The notes under the pieces: generated by a model | Seen by the model: only the letters and a program-made list of their open reading frames with translations | Told to the model about the DNA's origin: nothing | Database searches by the model: none | Position numbers and translations under genes: made by a program | NCBI RefSeq assembly: GCF_005116655.2 | Contig: NZ_CP050698.1 | Span: forward strand, 6,094,501-6,158,500 | Source: Desulfosediminicola flagellatus | Lineage (GTDB): Bacteria; Desulfobacterota; Desulfobulbia; Desulfobulbales; Desulfocapsaceae | Direction of reading: 5' to 3' | Length of the DNA: 64,000 nt | Shown: positions 9,456 through 17,464 of the stretch, piece after piece | Numbering within the stretch: position 1 is the stretch's first letter | Layout: every line of letters starts with the position of its first letter

Positions 9456-10135
9456 GTTTCACTCACGTCCAGTCTCTTGAAAGTATTGTCATTAGATAAG
9501 AGCAGGTTACATGTCAGATAGTATCGCATTGCAGGAATATTGCCTAGTCAGAAGTTTTCTCACGAAAACTATAATCGCTGGAGGTGCTGAAGTTAAAGAT
9601 AGATTTATTGCCAGGAGACTGTTGGGCTGAACCCTTTCTGCAGAGGCTTCACTTACCTGTTCACCTCGTAGTTATTGCCAAAAAAAACAATGCTTCAGGT
9701 AAGTGAAGACTCCGATTTTCACTATCTGACTGTATTTAATTCCCGGACAATGATTGACTTGAGCTAAAAAATGCTCAAGTCGACAGAAACGTAGGGTCTG
9801 TTATCGGCAAAAAAATGAAAAGTTTTGAGGTGTTCACAAAGAATTGTTGATTTTGTGGTAGGGAAAACAAAAGGCGGAGGCTGTGCTGACGCAGGAGAGT
9901 GTTAGGCTGCCTGGCGTTAAAGGCTGCCCGCGAAAGAGTGAGAGATGGTGTCTGAATGCTTTGGTATTACAGATGATGTTCTTGTTTCAAGGCTTGATAC
10001 GTTCCTGTTTTTTGCAGCAATGTTACTACTCAAGTGAGCAGGATACAGTTGACGGATTACGTTGAGGGGGAGCACCCCTGAAATATGTGGATCTGTACTC
10101 CCCTGTCAGTCCCTAATTGTCACGAGTACCGAGCA
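9456..10135. other. Intergenic region with two inverted repeats
   Basis: No convincing gene in about 680 bases. Two structures stand out: a stem with arms 9643-9659 and 9696-9712 (13 uninterrupted pairs plus three more after one mismatch, 36-base loop) and a 9-bp perfect inverted repeat at 9756-9781 (GACTTGAGC, 8-base loop). A 60-codon open frame at 9883-10065 has no ribosome binding site and no recognisable sequence. Confidence 0.5.
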
Positions 10136-10576
10136 TTAAAGCTTTTCGCAAAAGGCTTTACCATAATCCTGACAAGCTTTTAATCCTTCCTGTGTTGTTA
10201 TCATTGATTCGGTGAGGTTGAGTGGGCCGAGTTCAGTCATGTTCATTTTGAAAACATACTCCATAGTATCAAAAATCATGGGAGCCGACTCACCACTATG
10301 GGTATGCGAACCAAAAGCTGCGCCGGCTATTCCGGCGAGTTGAGCCGCTTCAGCGAGGAAGAGAAACTTTTTCATACCACCTGTCATATCTTTGTGGTAG
10401 GTGGGGCAACCGAATATGTAGCCATCATATCCCGCAAGCGTCTCTTTACCATCTATGCTTGATATATTTTTCAAATCCGGCTCATGGCCGGCAAAACGGA
10501 TCCCTTCAGCAAGAAAATCAGCAATTTTTTCGGTGTTGCCTGTTCTGCTTGAATACGCAATGAGTATTTTTTTCAT
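10136..10576 (-). CDS. Flavodoxin
   Basis: A 146-residue single-domain protein of typical flavodoxin length. The FMN phosphate loop SSRTGNTEKIA begins at about residue 9, after the strand KKILIAYS, and YIFGCPTYHKDM fits the second flavin loop. The protein is cytoplasmic and would carry one or two electrons at low potential, substituting for ferredoxin, or might act as an NADH-oxidising FMN protein. AAGGAG lies just upstream of the ATG. It is a single gene with long intergenic regions on both sides, so its redox partner is not indicated by context. Confidence 0.85.
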   Translation of the reverse strand: MKKILIAYSSRTGNTEKIADFLAEGIRFAGHEPDLKNISSIDGKETLAGYDGYIFGCPTYHKDMTGGMKKFLFLAEAAQLAGIAGAAFGSHTHSGESAPMIFDTMEYVFKMNMTELGPLNLTESMITTQEGLKACQDYGKAFCEKL

Positions 10577-11116
10577 ACGTGCTCCTTGAGCTTGAAGTTA
10601 ATGGTATAAAAAACATGTTTAGGCTACAGCGTGGTATTTCGTTTAAATGCGATAACATATCTCAATTGGTAATTGATATTATCTAATAACTTTTACTGTT
10701 ATTGTTTGCAAGGGAAAAAAGAACGTTTCGAAAAAAAGGGGGGAAGTATCCCACTGCACAATGCCGTTTATTAATAGAAGGATAGTCTGTCGTTTATCAA
10801 CAATCGTAGTCCTTTCAAATAGACATTTACTACCCGTGATTTACAAGATGATGAGAGACATGGTATACAAACGTAGTTGCATGATAAAAACTCATCAAGG
10901 AGGCTTTCGGATTGAACCCTTTCTTCTCAACTTGGCGTTGTTGTCGAAAATTTAGTACTTGCCATAGAAATGATATTGCGAGCATTATTTTTTGAAACTT
11001 CTGAAGAGTTTGAGAAAAGGCCACTCTCGGACTCACTCTTAGCGAGTACACTCGTCTGTCCTGCAAAGGAGAGGTGACAATCAGTCTTTAAAAGCGTCTC
11101 TTCGTATTGAAATATA
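10577..11116. other. Intergenic region containing a degenerate repeat element
   Basis: About 540 bases without a convincing gene. From roughly 10897 to 11045 the sequence resembles a shortened copy of the repeat element at 46981-47164 (described separately). The rest is AT-rich and holds short frames that lack ribosome binding sites. Confidence 0.5.
10897..11045 (+). repeat. Shortened relative of the 46981-47164 palindromic element
   Basis: Bases 10978-11014 match 47085-47121 at 33 of 37 positions, and a GCCAT..AAATGATAT block just before (from about 10961) matches 15 of 16 positions near 47043-47058. The copy lacks the two internal stem arms that the longer element has between these blocks. 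Its boundaries are approximate: AAGGAGGCTTTCGG on the left and GGCCACTCTCGGACTC on the right resemble the termini of the longer copy. It sits directly upstream of the XRE-cupin gene and may hold part of its promoter. Confidence 0.55.
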
Positions 11117-11701
11117 ATGGCACATGATATCAATCATAAAGTAGCCTCCTTAGACATCGGCCATCAGGTCCGGGTCTTACGTAATCAACGGGGGTTGACT
11201 CTTCAGGAACTCGCCGAATTGACAGGGCTTTCTAAACCTAATCTTTCTCAGATTGAGAACAACCTTGTCACACCGCCTATAGCAACACTACTTAAGATTG
11301 CCACTGCACTTGGAGTGGCAATCGGATATTTTTTCAGGGAATCCTCTAAACCTTTAAACGTTGTAGTCACACGAAAAGATGATAGATGCGGAGTTGCGAA
11401 AGGCCCTCATATTTCACACATAGGTTACACCTATGAGCCATTAGCCTACACAAAGATCAATAAGAATATGGAACCCTTTGTGGTGGAAATGGAGGAGCGT
11501 GAGGCTTCAGACATTGTTTTCAACAATCACCGCGGAGAGGAATTTTTATTCGTTCTTTCCGGGCAGATTGAGTTTCGTTGCGGTGATGATGTAATCCTCA
11601 TTGAAAAGGGAGACAGCATCTATTTTGACGCAGATATTCCTCATGGCTATAGAGGTGTTTCCGGTCCTGCAAAAGCATTGGCAGTAATTTTTCGACCATA
11701 A
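11117..11701 (+). CDS. XRE-family transcriptional regulator with cupin domain
   Basis: A 194-residue protein: an N-terminal XRE/Cro helix-turn-helix (about residues 19-73, with LTLQELAELTGLSKPNLSQI) and a C-terminal cupin_2 barrel (about 120-190, with HRGEEFLFVLSG, GDSIYFDADIPHGY). This architecture is common in regulators of amino acid, polyamine and carboxylate metabolism, where the cupin senses a small ligand. It lies upstream of, and in the same direction as, the 2-oxoacid oxidoreductase genes, with a terminator in between, which suggests that it is their separately transcribed regulator. The ribosome binding site is weak. Confidence 0.85.
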   Translation: MAHDINHKVASLDIGHQVRVLRNQRGLTLQELAELTGLSKPNLSQIENNLVTPPIATLLKIATALGVAIGYFFRESSKPLNVVVTRKDDRCGVAKGPHISHIGYTYEPLAYTKINKNMEPFVVEMEEREASDIVFNNHRGEEFLFVLSGQIEFRCGDDVILIEKGDSIYFDADIPHGYRGVSGPAKALAVIFRP

Positions 11702-11762
11702 TTTTCTGATCGGTCCTAATTCGTATTTCTCAGTAAGGTTTTCCCCAGCTGTTCTCCTTGTG

Positions 11763-11792
11763 GGACGATGGCCAGCACTTTGGCCATCGTCC
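11763..11792 (+). terminator. Rho-independent-type terminator after XRE-cupin gene
   Basis: A perfect 12-bp stem (arms 11763-11774 and 11781-11792, GGACGATGGCCA) with a 6-base loop lies about 60 bases after the stop. A short T-rich stretch follows further down. Confidence 0.75.
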
Positions 11793-11813
11793 TGTCTAAT
11801 CGTGTTTTATTGC

Positions 11814-11841
11814 TTGACACAGCTCCCCTTTCTGCTACCAT
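11814..11841 (+). promoter_or_regulatory. Candidate sigma-70 promoter for the oxidoreductase operon
   Basis: TTGACA (11814-11819) and TACCAT (11836-11841) are separated by 16 bases, directly after the upstream terminator. A small inverted repeat GTTAA-N7-TTAAC follows just downstream and could be an operator. The ferredoxin-subunit start is about 150 bases further on. Confidence 0.4.
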
Positions 11842-11990
11842 TTAGTTAAGCAGTAATTAACAAAGTTTATTTACCAGAAACAAGCGCTATTGCTGGAATT
11901 CATTTGTAATGGGATGTTATTTTTGAATAATTCCGGTGATGAGTGCCTGACAAGATCTGATGTAGAGATAGATATAGACGGAGGCAGAAT

Positions 11991-12218
11991 ATGGCAAAAC
12001 CTAGAGGAAATATTCTTTTCGATAGTGAGCGCTGCAAGGGATGCGGGATGTGCCTGGCTGTTTGCCCTGAAAAGATTCTTTATCTGGATGAGAATGTGAG
12101 TAATTCCAAGGGATATCACCCTGCGCAAATTTCAGATTATTCCAGGTGTACCGGCTGTTGCAGCTGTGCACTCATTTGTCCTGATGTTGTTATCACTGTT
12201 GAAAGGTTAGCTGCGTAA
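11991..12218 (+). CDS. korD: 2-oxoacid:ferredoxin oxidoreductase, ferredoxin-like delta subunit
   Basis: A 75-residue 2x[4Fe-4S] protein. Its cysteines are in two classic clusters: C15, C18, C21, C25 (CKGCGMCLAVCP) and C53, C56, C59, C63 (CTGCCSCALICP). In KOR/VOR-type enzymes this small subunit passes electrons from the thiamine-bound intermediate to external ferredoxin. GGAGG precedes the ATG. It starts a D-A-B-C gene order, although 200 bases separate it from the alpha gene. The symbol follows the Kor family; the adjacent leucine-type dehydrogenase makes a branched-chain 2-oxoacid (VOR) role more likely than 2-oxoglutarate. Confidence 0.85.
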   Translation: MAKPRGNILFDSERCKGCGMCLAVCPEKILYLDENVSNSKGYHPAQISDYSRCTGCCSCALICPDVVITVERLAA

Positions 12219-12277
12219 TTGTCAGATGATGAACAGTGAGAAGAGAAATCTAACGGTTTCCTGTTATATGCGCCAAG

Positions 12278-12292
12278 AGAAACCAGGTTTCT
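12278..12292. promoter_or_regulatory. Palindrome in the delta-alpha subunit gap
   Basis: AGAAACC-A-GGTTTCT is a perfect 7-bp inverted repeat around one base, about 130 bases before the alpha subunit start. A one-base centre suits protein binding rather than an RNA hairpin. It may be an operator for a second promoter. Confidence 0.35.
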
Positions 12293-12419
12293 AGGAATTT
12301 GTTAAAGTGATATAATTCGTGTGTTTATTCTTATTTTCATGGTGTGGGTCGCTCATGGTTTAATGCGTAAATACACGGTTAATCTGGCGCCTGAGAATGA
12401 TAGATGAGGAGGCGGTAAA

Positions 12420-13478
12420 ATGGCCAAGACATTAATGAAGGGAAACGAAGCCCTGGCTCTGGCAGCAATAAAAGGTGGTTGTACACACTTTTTTGGCTAC
12501 CCGATCACTCCTCAGAATGAAATCCCTGAGTTTCTTGCCCGTGAAATGCCGAAAGCCGGTGGCGTATTTGTACAGGCAGAAAGCGAGATAGCTGCAATCA
12601 ATATGGTTTTCGGTGCTTCAGCAGCAGGTGCCAGAACCATGACAACATCTTCTTCCCCAGGTATAGCCCTGATGCAGGAAGGCATGTCACTTCTGGCAGC
12701 GGCTGAGTTACCCTGCGTGATAGTGAATGTTCAGCGCGGGGGGCCTGGTATTGGTGGAATCCAGCCGGCACAATCTGATTATTTCCAGATGACGCGTGGT
12801 GGTGGCAATGGGGATTACCGTATCCTTTCATTTGCTCCTGCAACTATTCAGGAATCTACCGAAATGATACAGGATGCTTTTGATCTTGCGGATAAATACC
12901 GAACGCCGGTTTTTATTGTGAGTGACGGCCTGCTGGGCCAAATGATGGAACCTGTTGAGTTTACAGAAAGGCCTAAAGCCAGCTTGCCTGAAAAATCCTG
13001 GGCAGTTGTCGGCCATGGAGGCAAGCGAAAGGCAAACAGTATAACGACTGTACGTCTTGCTCCCGAGGCGCTGGAACAAACTAATCTTAACCTGCAGGCT
13101 AAATACAATCTGATAACGCAGGACGAGACACGCTGGGAAGAGCAGGATATCGAATCTGCAGAGATAATCCTCACAGCATATGGCTCTATGTCCCGAATTA
13201 TCAAAAACGTGATTGCCCGGCTAAAGAGCGAATCGATAACTGCCGGCTTGATTCGCCCGAAGACTCTCTGGCCTTTTCCTGCAAAACCATTTCAGAACCT
13301 GCCTGATTGTTGCCGTGCTGTTCTTTGTGTTGAGATGAGTTGTGGGCAGATGGTGGATGATGTCAGGCTGGCGGTTAACGGAGCCAGACCGGTAGATTTT
13401 TATGGCCGGGCCGGTGGAGTTATTCCATCGCCTGATGAGGTAGTAGAAAAGGTAAAATCTCTTCTTGGGAGGAATTAA
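12420..13478 (+). CDS. korA: 2-oxoacid:ferredoxin oxidoreductase, alpha subunit
   Basis: A 352-residue protein matching the alpha (pyrimidine-binding plus domain II) subunit of KOR/VOR enzymes. GCTHFFGYPITPQNEIPE and the QAESEIAAINMVFGASAAGA stretch are the usual active-site signatures, and MTTSSSPGIALMQEG is the conserved loop after them. Together with the beta subunit it oxidatively decarboxylates a 2-oxoacid with CoA, giving an acyl-CoA, CO2 and reduced ferredoxin. GAGGAGG precedes the ATG. The beta gene follows after three bases. Sequence motifs alone do not separate 2-oxoglutarate from branched-chain substrates. Confidence 0.92.
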   Translation: MAKTLMKGNEALALAAIKGGCTHFFGYPITPQNEIPEFLAREMPKAGGVFVQAESEIAAINMVFGASAAGARTMTTSSSPGIALMQEGMSLLAAAELPCVIVNVQRGGPGIGGIQPAQSDYFQMTRGGGNGDYRILSFAPATIQESTEMIQDAFDLADKYRTPVFIVSDGLLGQMMEPVEFTERPKASLPEKSWAVVGHGGKRKANSITTVRLAPEALEQTNLNLQAKYNLITQDETRWEEQDIESAEIILTAYGSMSRIIKNVIARLKSESITAGLIRPKTLWPFPAKPFQNLPDCCRAVLCVEMSCGQMVDDVRLAVNGARPVDFYGRAGGVIPSPDEVVEKVKSLLGRN

Positions 13479-13481
13479 CTC

Positions 13482-14231
13482 ATGTCAGTGATATTTGCAA
13501 AGACAGATGGCCTCACCGAGAAGGAAACCCACTATTGCCCAGGCTGCACTCACGGAATTATTCATAGACTGCTGGCGGAGGTGCTCGAAGAACTTGGGCT
13601 ACTCAATGATTCGATAGGTTGCGCTGCGGTCGGGTGTTCTATTTTCTCCCACAGCTATCTAAATGTCGATATGGTGGAGTGTGCTCATGGGCGTGCCCCA
13701 GCTGTGGCTACAGGCATAAAGCGGGTTCATCCGAACAAACCTGTTTTTACCTATCAGGGAGATGGGGATCTCGCATCCATAGGTACTGCTGAGATTATCC
13801 ATGCTGCCCACAGAGGTGAGAAGATCACAACCATATTTGTCAATAATGCGATTTATGGCATGACGGGCGGGCAAATGGCTCCCACAACTCTTCCTGGCCA
13901 GAAAGTGACAACTGCGCCCGAAGGACGAGACGTTGAGCATAGCGGGATGCCTCTCAAGATATGTGAGATTTTCGCACAGATTCCGGGTGTCGCGTATATT
14001 GAGCGGGTTTCTGTGCATAGTCCTGCTGCAATACGAAAAGCCAAGCAAGCGATAAGACGAGCCTTTGAGGCGCAGGTTGCCCGTAGGGGGTTTACCATGA
14101 TTGAAGTGCTTTCAACCTGTCCGACAGGGTGGGGACTCTCGCCCGTTGAAGCTCTGCAATGGCTCAAGGAAAACATGATTCCCTACTATCCGCTTGGCGT
14201 ATTCAAATCGGTGGAGGACACAACATGCTAA
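13482..14231 (+). CDS. korB: 2-oxoacid:ferredoxin oxidoreductase, beta (thiamine diphosphate) subunit
   Basis: A 249-residue protein with the thiamine-diphosphate site: HYCPGCTHG near the N-terminus, GDGD at the start of the Mg-TPP motif and the NNAIYGMTGGQ segment that closes it. HGRAPAVATGIKR is also a family mark. It is the catalytic partner of the alpha subunit. GGGAGG lies upstream of the ATG, three bases after the alpha stop, and the end overlaps the gamma subunit by seven bases, so A, B and C are translationally coupled. Confidence 0.92.
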   Translation: MSVIFAKTDGLTEKETHYCPGCTHGIIHRLLAEVLEELGLLNDSIGCAAVGCSIFSHSYLNVDMVECAHGRAPAVATGIKRVHPNKPVFTYQGDGDLASIGTAEIIHAAHRGEKITTIFVNNAIYGMTGGQMAPTTLPGQKVTTAPEGRDVEHSGMPLKICEIFAQIPGVAYIERVSVHSPAAIRKAKQAIRRAFEAQVARRGFTMIEVLSTCPTGWGLSPVEALQWLKENMIPYYPLGVFKSVEDTTC

Positions 14232-14794
14232 ACGAAAAAGTTATTTGTGCAGGATTTGGCGGCCAGGGTGTGATGTCAATTGGGCAGTTGCTGGCCTATG
14301 GCGGAATGCTTGACAACCATAATGTCACGTGGTTGCCATCATATGGACCGGAAATGCGTGGCGGAACTGCGTATTGCAGTGTGATGATCTCGAAAGAACC
14401 CGTCGGATCACCTGTTATTTCAAGGGATGCAACCAGCGCCATCGTAATGAATTTGCCATCCCTCAGAAAATTTGAGAGCTATGTCATTAGCGGTGGTGAC
14501 CTGTTGATTAATAGTTCGATGGTGTCAGAGTTAGCAGAAAGAGACGATCTCAACTGCTACTATATTCCGGCTAATGATATTGCTAAGGAGTGCGGTAGCG
14601 ACCGTGCTGCCAATATGGTTATGCTTGGTGCCTACCTGGCCATCCATCCGGTAGTTTCACAGGCTAGTGTCAAAAAGGCGTTTCTTAAAGTTTTCGGCGA
14701 TAAGGCTGAGAAACTCCTGGAACTGAATATGTCCGCCATCGAGGGCGGTGCAGCCAGTGTCAGAGATACTCTCAGGCTGAACCGTGCGGCTTGA
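14225..14794 (+). CDS. korC: 2-oxoacid:ferredoxin oxidoreductase, gamma subunit
   Basis: About 189 residues. The N-terminal ICAGFGGQGVMSIGQLLA and LPSYGPEMRGGTAYCSV are diagnostic of the gamma subunit, which contributes to the CoA site. The frame is open from 14159, but the start at 14225 is preferred: GGTGGAGG lies before it, the protein then begins in register with the family, and the upstream region lies inside the beta gene. It completes the D-A-B-C complex. Confidence 0.9.
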   Translation: MLNEKVICAGFGGQGVMSIGQLLAYGGMLDNHNVTWLPSYGPEMRGGTAYCSVMISKEPVGSPVISRDATSAIVMNLPSLRKFESYVISGGDLLINSSMVSELAERDDLNCYYIPANDIAKECGSDRAANMVMLGAYLAIHPVVSQASVKKAFLKVFGDKAEKLLELNMSAIEGGAASVRDTLRLNRAA

Positions 14795-14854
14795 GGGGAT
14801 AATTGAACAGATTAAAGGAAAACATTGTAAGTATATGTAACACCGGAGCATGTC

Positions 14855-15910
14855 ATGAATGTCTATACTGAATTGGATGTCGATGGGTACGAACGTGTTG
14901 TTCGTTGTGATAACAGTGCTGTTGGTTTTACTGCATGGATAGCCGTACACAACACTGCCCTTGGCCCGGCCCTGGGAGGTTGTCGAGTATGGCAGTACGA
15001 TTCTGAAGAGGCCGCGTTAACCGATGTACTACGGCTAAGTAAAGGGATGACTTATAAGAATGCACTTGCCGGATTGTCGTTGGGTGGCGGTAAGGGTGTT
15101 GTTAATACAGATCTTTCTTCAGTGAACAGGAAAACACTGTTTACAGAGATCGGCAGGTTTGTCGAACATCTTAAAGGCCTCTATATTACCGCGGAAGATG
15201 TGAACAGTACCGTTATAGATATGGAGATTGTAAAAAAACAGACTGAGTATGTCGCAACTGTTGGAGCCAGCGGCAATCCGAGTCCGTTTACTGCTCTTGG
15301 TGTGTATAACGCTATCCTTGCAGCAGTAAAGTATAAACTAGGAAGGGATAATCTTGCCGGACTAACAGTTGCAATCCAAGGTGTCGGGGAGACAGGTGGC
15401 CGACTTGCAGAGCGGTTGTATGCTGATGGCTGTAACATTGTTGTTGCTGATGTAAATGTCAGAAATATTGAGGTGCTTAGAAGGAAAATCTCCTTTGATC
15501 TGGTTTCGGCAGAAGAGATTTATGACGTTGAATGTGATATTTTTGCCCCATGTGCACTTGGGGGCATTCTTAATAATATAACAATCCCTCGTCTTAAGTG
15601 TTCCATTATAGCAGGAAGTGCTAATAATCAATTGCACACGGAAGATGATGGCTATGCTTTGCGAAGACGGAAAATTCTCTATGTGCCAGACTTTGCGATT
15701 AATGCAGGTGGTGTGATTAATATCAGCTGCGAAATAGGGCAGCAATATTCATCGCAAAAGGCAAGAGAAGCAACAGCTAATATAGGGAAAACTATTAAGA
15801 ACATAATAGAACTGGCAGAACAGCAGAAATTACCAACCAACATTGTGGCCAATATTCTTGCTGAAGAAAAATTCATTAAGGAAAGTTTGCCGAAAAGGAA
15901 AGCGGTGTAG
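14855..15910 (+). CDS. Leucine dehydrogenase (Glu/Leu/Phe/Val dehydrogenase family)
   Basis: A 351-residue NAD-dependent amino acid dehydrogenase. GPALGGCR, GMTYKNALAG and LGGGKG are diagnostic. Lys68 and Lys80 fall at the same numbers as the substrate-binding and catalytic lysines of characterised leucine dehydrogenases, and GVGETGG is the nucleotide loop. Length and motifs fit leucine or valine dehydrogenase better than glutamate dehydrogenase (about 410-450 residues). It would deaminate branched-chain amino acids to 2-oxoacids, the substrate type of the oxidoreductase 60 bases upstream on the same strand. CGGAG precedes the ATG. A strong terminator follows. Confidence 0.88.
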   Translation: MNVYTELDVDGYERVVRCDNSAVGFTAWIAVHNTALGPALGGCRVWQYDSEEAALTDVLRLSKGMTYKNALAGLSLGGGKGVVNTDLSSVNRKTLFTEIGRFVEHLKGLYITAEDVNSTVIDMEIVKKQTEYVATVGASGNPSPFTALGVYNAILAAVKYKLGRDNLAGLTVAIQGVGETGGRLAERLYADGCNIVVADVNVRNIEVLRRKISFDLVSAEEIYDVECDIFAPCALGGILNNITIPRLKCSIIAGSANNQLHTEDDGYALRRRKILYVPDFAINAGGVINISCEIGQQYSSQKAREATANIGKTIKNIIELAEQQKLPTNIVANILAEEKFIKESLPKRKAV

Positions 15911-15940
15911 ATGATAATTGGTAACTTATCTGTAGTGATA

Positions 15941-15985
15941 CACATAGGTGCAGCCCTTTACCTATCCTGGGGCTGCACTTATGTG
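15941..15985. terminator. Bidirectional hairpin between leucine dehydrogenase and PEP-CTERM gene
   Basis: The arms 15941-15956 and 15970-15985 (CACATAgGTGCAGCCC) pair at 15 of 16 positions around a 13-base loop. The hairpin lies between two convergent genes and can serve both. Confidence 0.8.
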
Positions 15986-16013
15986 TTATGCTGCTGTTGG
16001 GATTAATATGTTA

Positions 16014-16754
16014 TTAACTTTTTGACTTTCTTCTGCGTTGAAGACCTGCAAGACCAGCGAGACCAGTACCAAATAACAGCATTGTTGTAGGCTCAGGTAC
16101 TGGATTTACAGATTCAACCATAACGACAAAATCCGCATAATCTCTATCACCTCCACCACTGAGATCTTCCCATGCAAAAATGTATTCGTTATCTAACCAT
16201 TTTCCTGCCGCTGCACCAGGAAGCTGAATTGTATCACCGTTTCCACCTTGGTATGCTGCCATGTGATCAATTCCATCAGCATTTAAACTGGTATCACTGT
16301 AAAAAGGACCTTGAGGAGAGCCGAGGTAGAAGCCAAATGAATTTCCAGCAAAGTCAATTCCAGTATCGTTAAAACCTAAAAATACGCTTCCATCCAAGCC
16401 TATTTCAAGAAGTGTACGATCGCCAGCCCCATTTGCTCCTGCAAAAATCTCAACAGAGTTTGTCTTGTCTGTAGAGTCGTAAACACCGAAAGTTGTGATG
16501 TTTTTAAATCCAGCAAGTTCAACGATTAATCTGGTAAATGCACCGCCTGAGCCACCAATACTCCAGATTGAATCACCAGAATCATGGAGCATGTCATTTT
16601 TTACGTCAACTGAACTTGGTCCGCCAACCGTGAAACCATCAAAGACTCCCTGTAAATTGGCACCATTGATAACTGGAGTAGCATATGAACTCCCTGCACT
16701 AAATCCTACAACTACTAAAGCTACCAATGCACTTCGAATTATTGTCTTTTTCAT
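16014..16754 (-). CDS. PEP-CTERM exported protein with DUF4114-like domain
   Basis: About 246 residues: a signal peptide (MKKTIIRSALVALVVVGFSA), a mid-part rich in Gly, Asn and Asp, a DUF4114-like stretch (FAWEDLSGGGDRDYADFVV), and the sorting tail VPEPTTMLLFGTGLAGLAG followed by RRRK. The VPEP motif, hydrophobic helix and basic end form a PEP-CTERM signal, cleaved by an exosortase in bacteria that export polysaccharide. The start at 16754 has GGGAGGA just upstream; a longer frame exists but lacks a ribosome binding site. No exosortase gene lies in the window. The function of the mature protein is unknown. Confidence 0.85.
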   Translation of the reverse strand: MKKTIIRSALVALVVVGFSAGSSYATPVINGANLQGVFDGFTVGGPSSVDVKNDMLHDSGDSIWSIGGSGGAFTRLIVELAGFKNITTFGVYDSTDKTNSVEIFAGANGAGDRTLLEIGLDGSVFLGFNDTGIDFAGNSFGFYLGSPQGPFYSDTSLNADGIDHMAAYQGGNGDTIQLPGAAAGKWLDNEYIFAWEDLSGGGDRDYADFVVMVESVNPVPEPTTMLLFGTGLAGLAGLQRRRKSKS

Positions 16755-17464
16755 CAGTTCCTCCCTAAACGATTCGTTCACAGATTCGAGAGCGAATCGT
16801 GATTTCGTTTTGAATGTCAGCCGACATTCCCCTTATGAGGTGCCAATTAACCCATGTCACCTGTGCTATAGAACTTAACCAAAATGAATATATGAGCAGG
16901 CCATCTGGTTGGAGTTCTGTGTGATGAGCCGCCCCTTCTTTTATTAGGTGACTCAAACTGTCTGGCTTCACATAACTATATGCATTAATTATCATTATCA
17001 ACTAAAAATAATAATTATTTTGGAAACCTCTGGAATATAAGGGTCTCCAGCCTGTATAATTAAAGATTATGTAAAGTATATTGTCTATCCTGCCAAAAAC
17101 ATGCAGTATTTACAGGTAGTAGTTAGGCGATATAGCGAAGTTGGTGGTGTATTTACCTGTTTCTCAGTTGAAAATGAGGTGTCATGAGAATTGATAGTTC
17201 AATGGCAGAGGATTGGAGGCAAAAAAACGAAAAAAGCGTCAAGTAGACTTGCGGACTTGATACTGGCAGACCATGTATAACTGATCGACTTTGGGTCGAG
17301 TAGGTGGAGTGAACGCTTATTGGTTGACGATGCTACTGAAAAGAAACATTGAGTTAACTGGAAAAAGAAACATCAGCCCGTATTTCTCATCAACAAAATA
17401 ATGAGAAATACGGCTTGCCAATTCACGAATGTGCTATGGTTTTAGGTGAATAAGCTCTCCGCTC
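16755..17464. other. Intergenic region upstream of the PEP-CTERM gene
   Basis: About 710 bases without a convincing gene. An 8-bp inverted repeat (ACGATTCG/CGAATCGT) lies just upstream of the PEP-CTERM start, around 16769-16801. A TGGCAC element on the minus strand near 16845 lacks the GC expected at -12, so I do not call it a sigma-54 promoter. The terminator hairpin of the MoeA-like gene is at 17378-17413. Confidence 0.45.
17378..17413 (-). terminator. Terminator hairpin after the MoeA-like gene
   Basis: A perfect 13-bp stem (arms 17378-17390 and 17401-17413, CCGTATTTCTCAT) with a 10-base loop lies about 50 bases after the minus-strand stop. A T-rich stretch follows in that direction. Confidence 0.65.

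Noticed and set aside
9883..10065. 60-codon plus-strand frame near the flavodoxin gene
   Set aside because: Low-quality sequence with no ribosome binding site or family resemblance.
10761..11066. Short frames on both strands upstream of the XRE-cupin gene
   Set aside because: They cover a degenerate repeat element and lack start signals.
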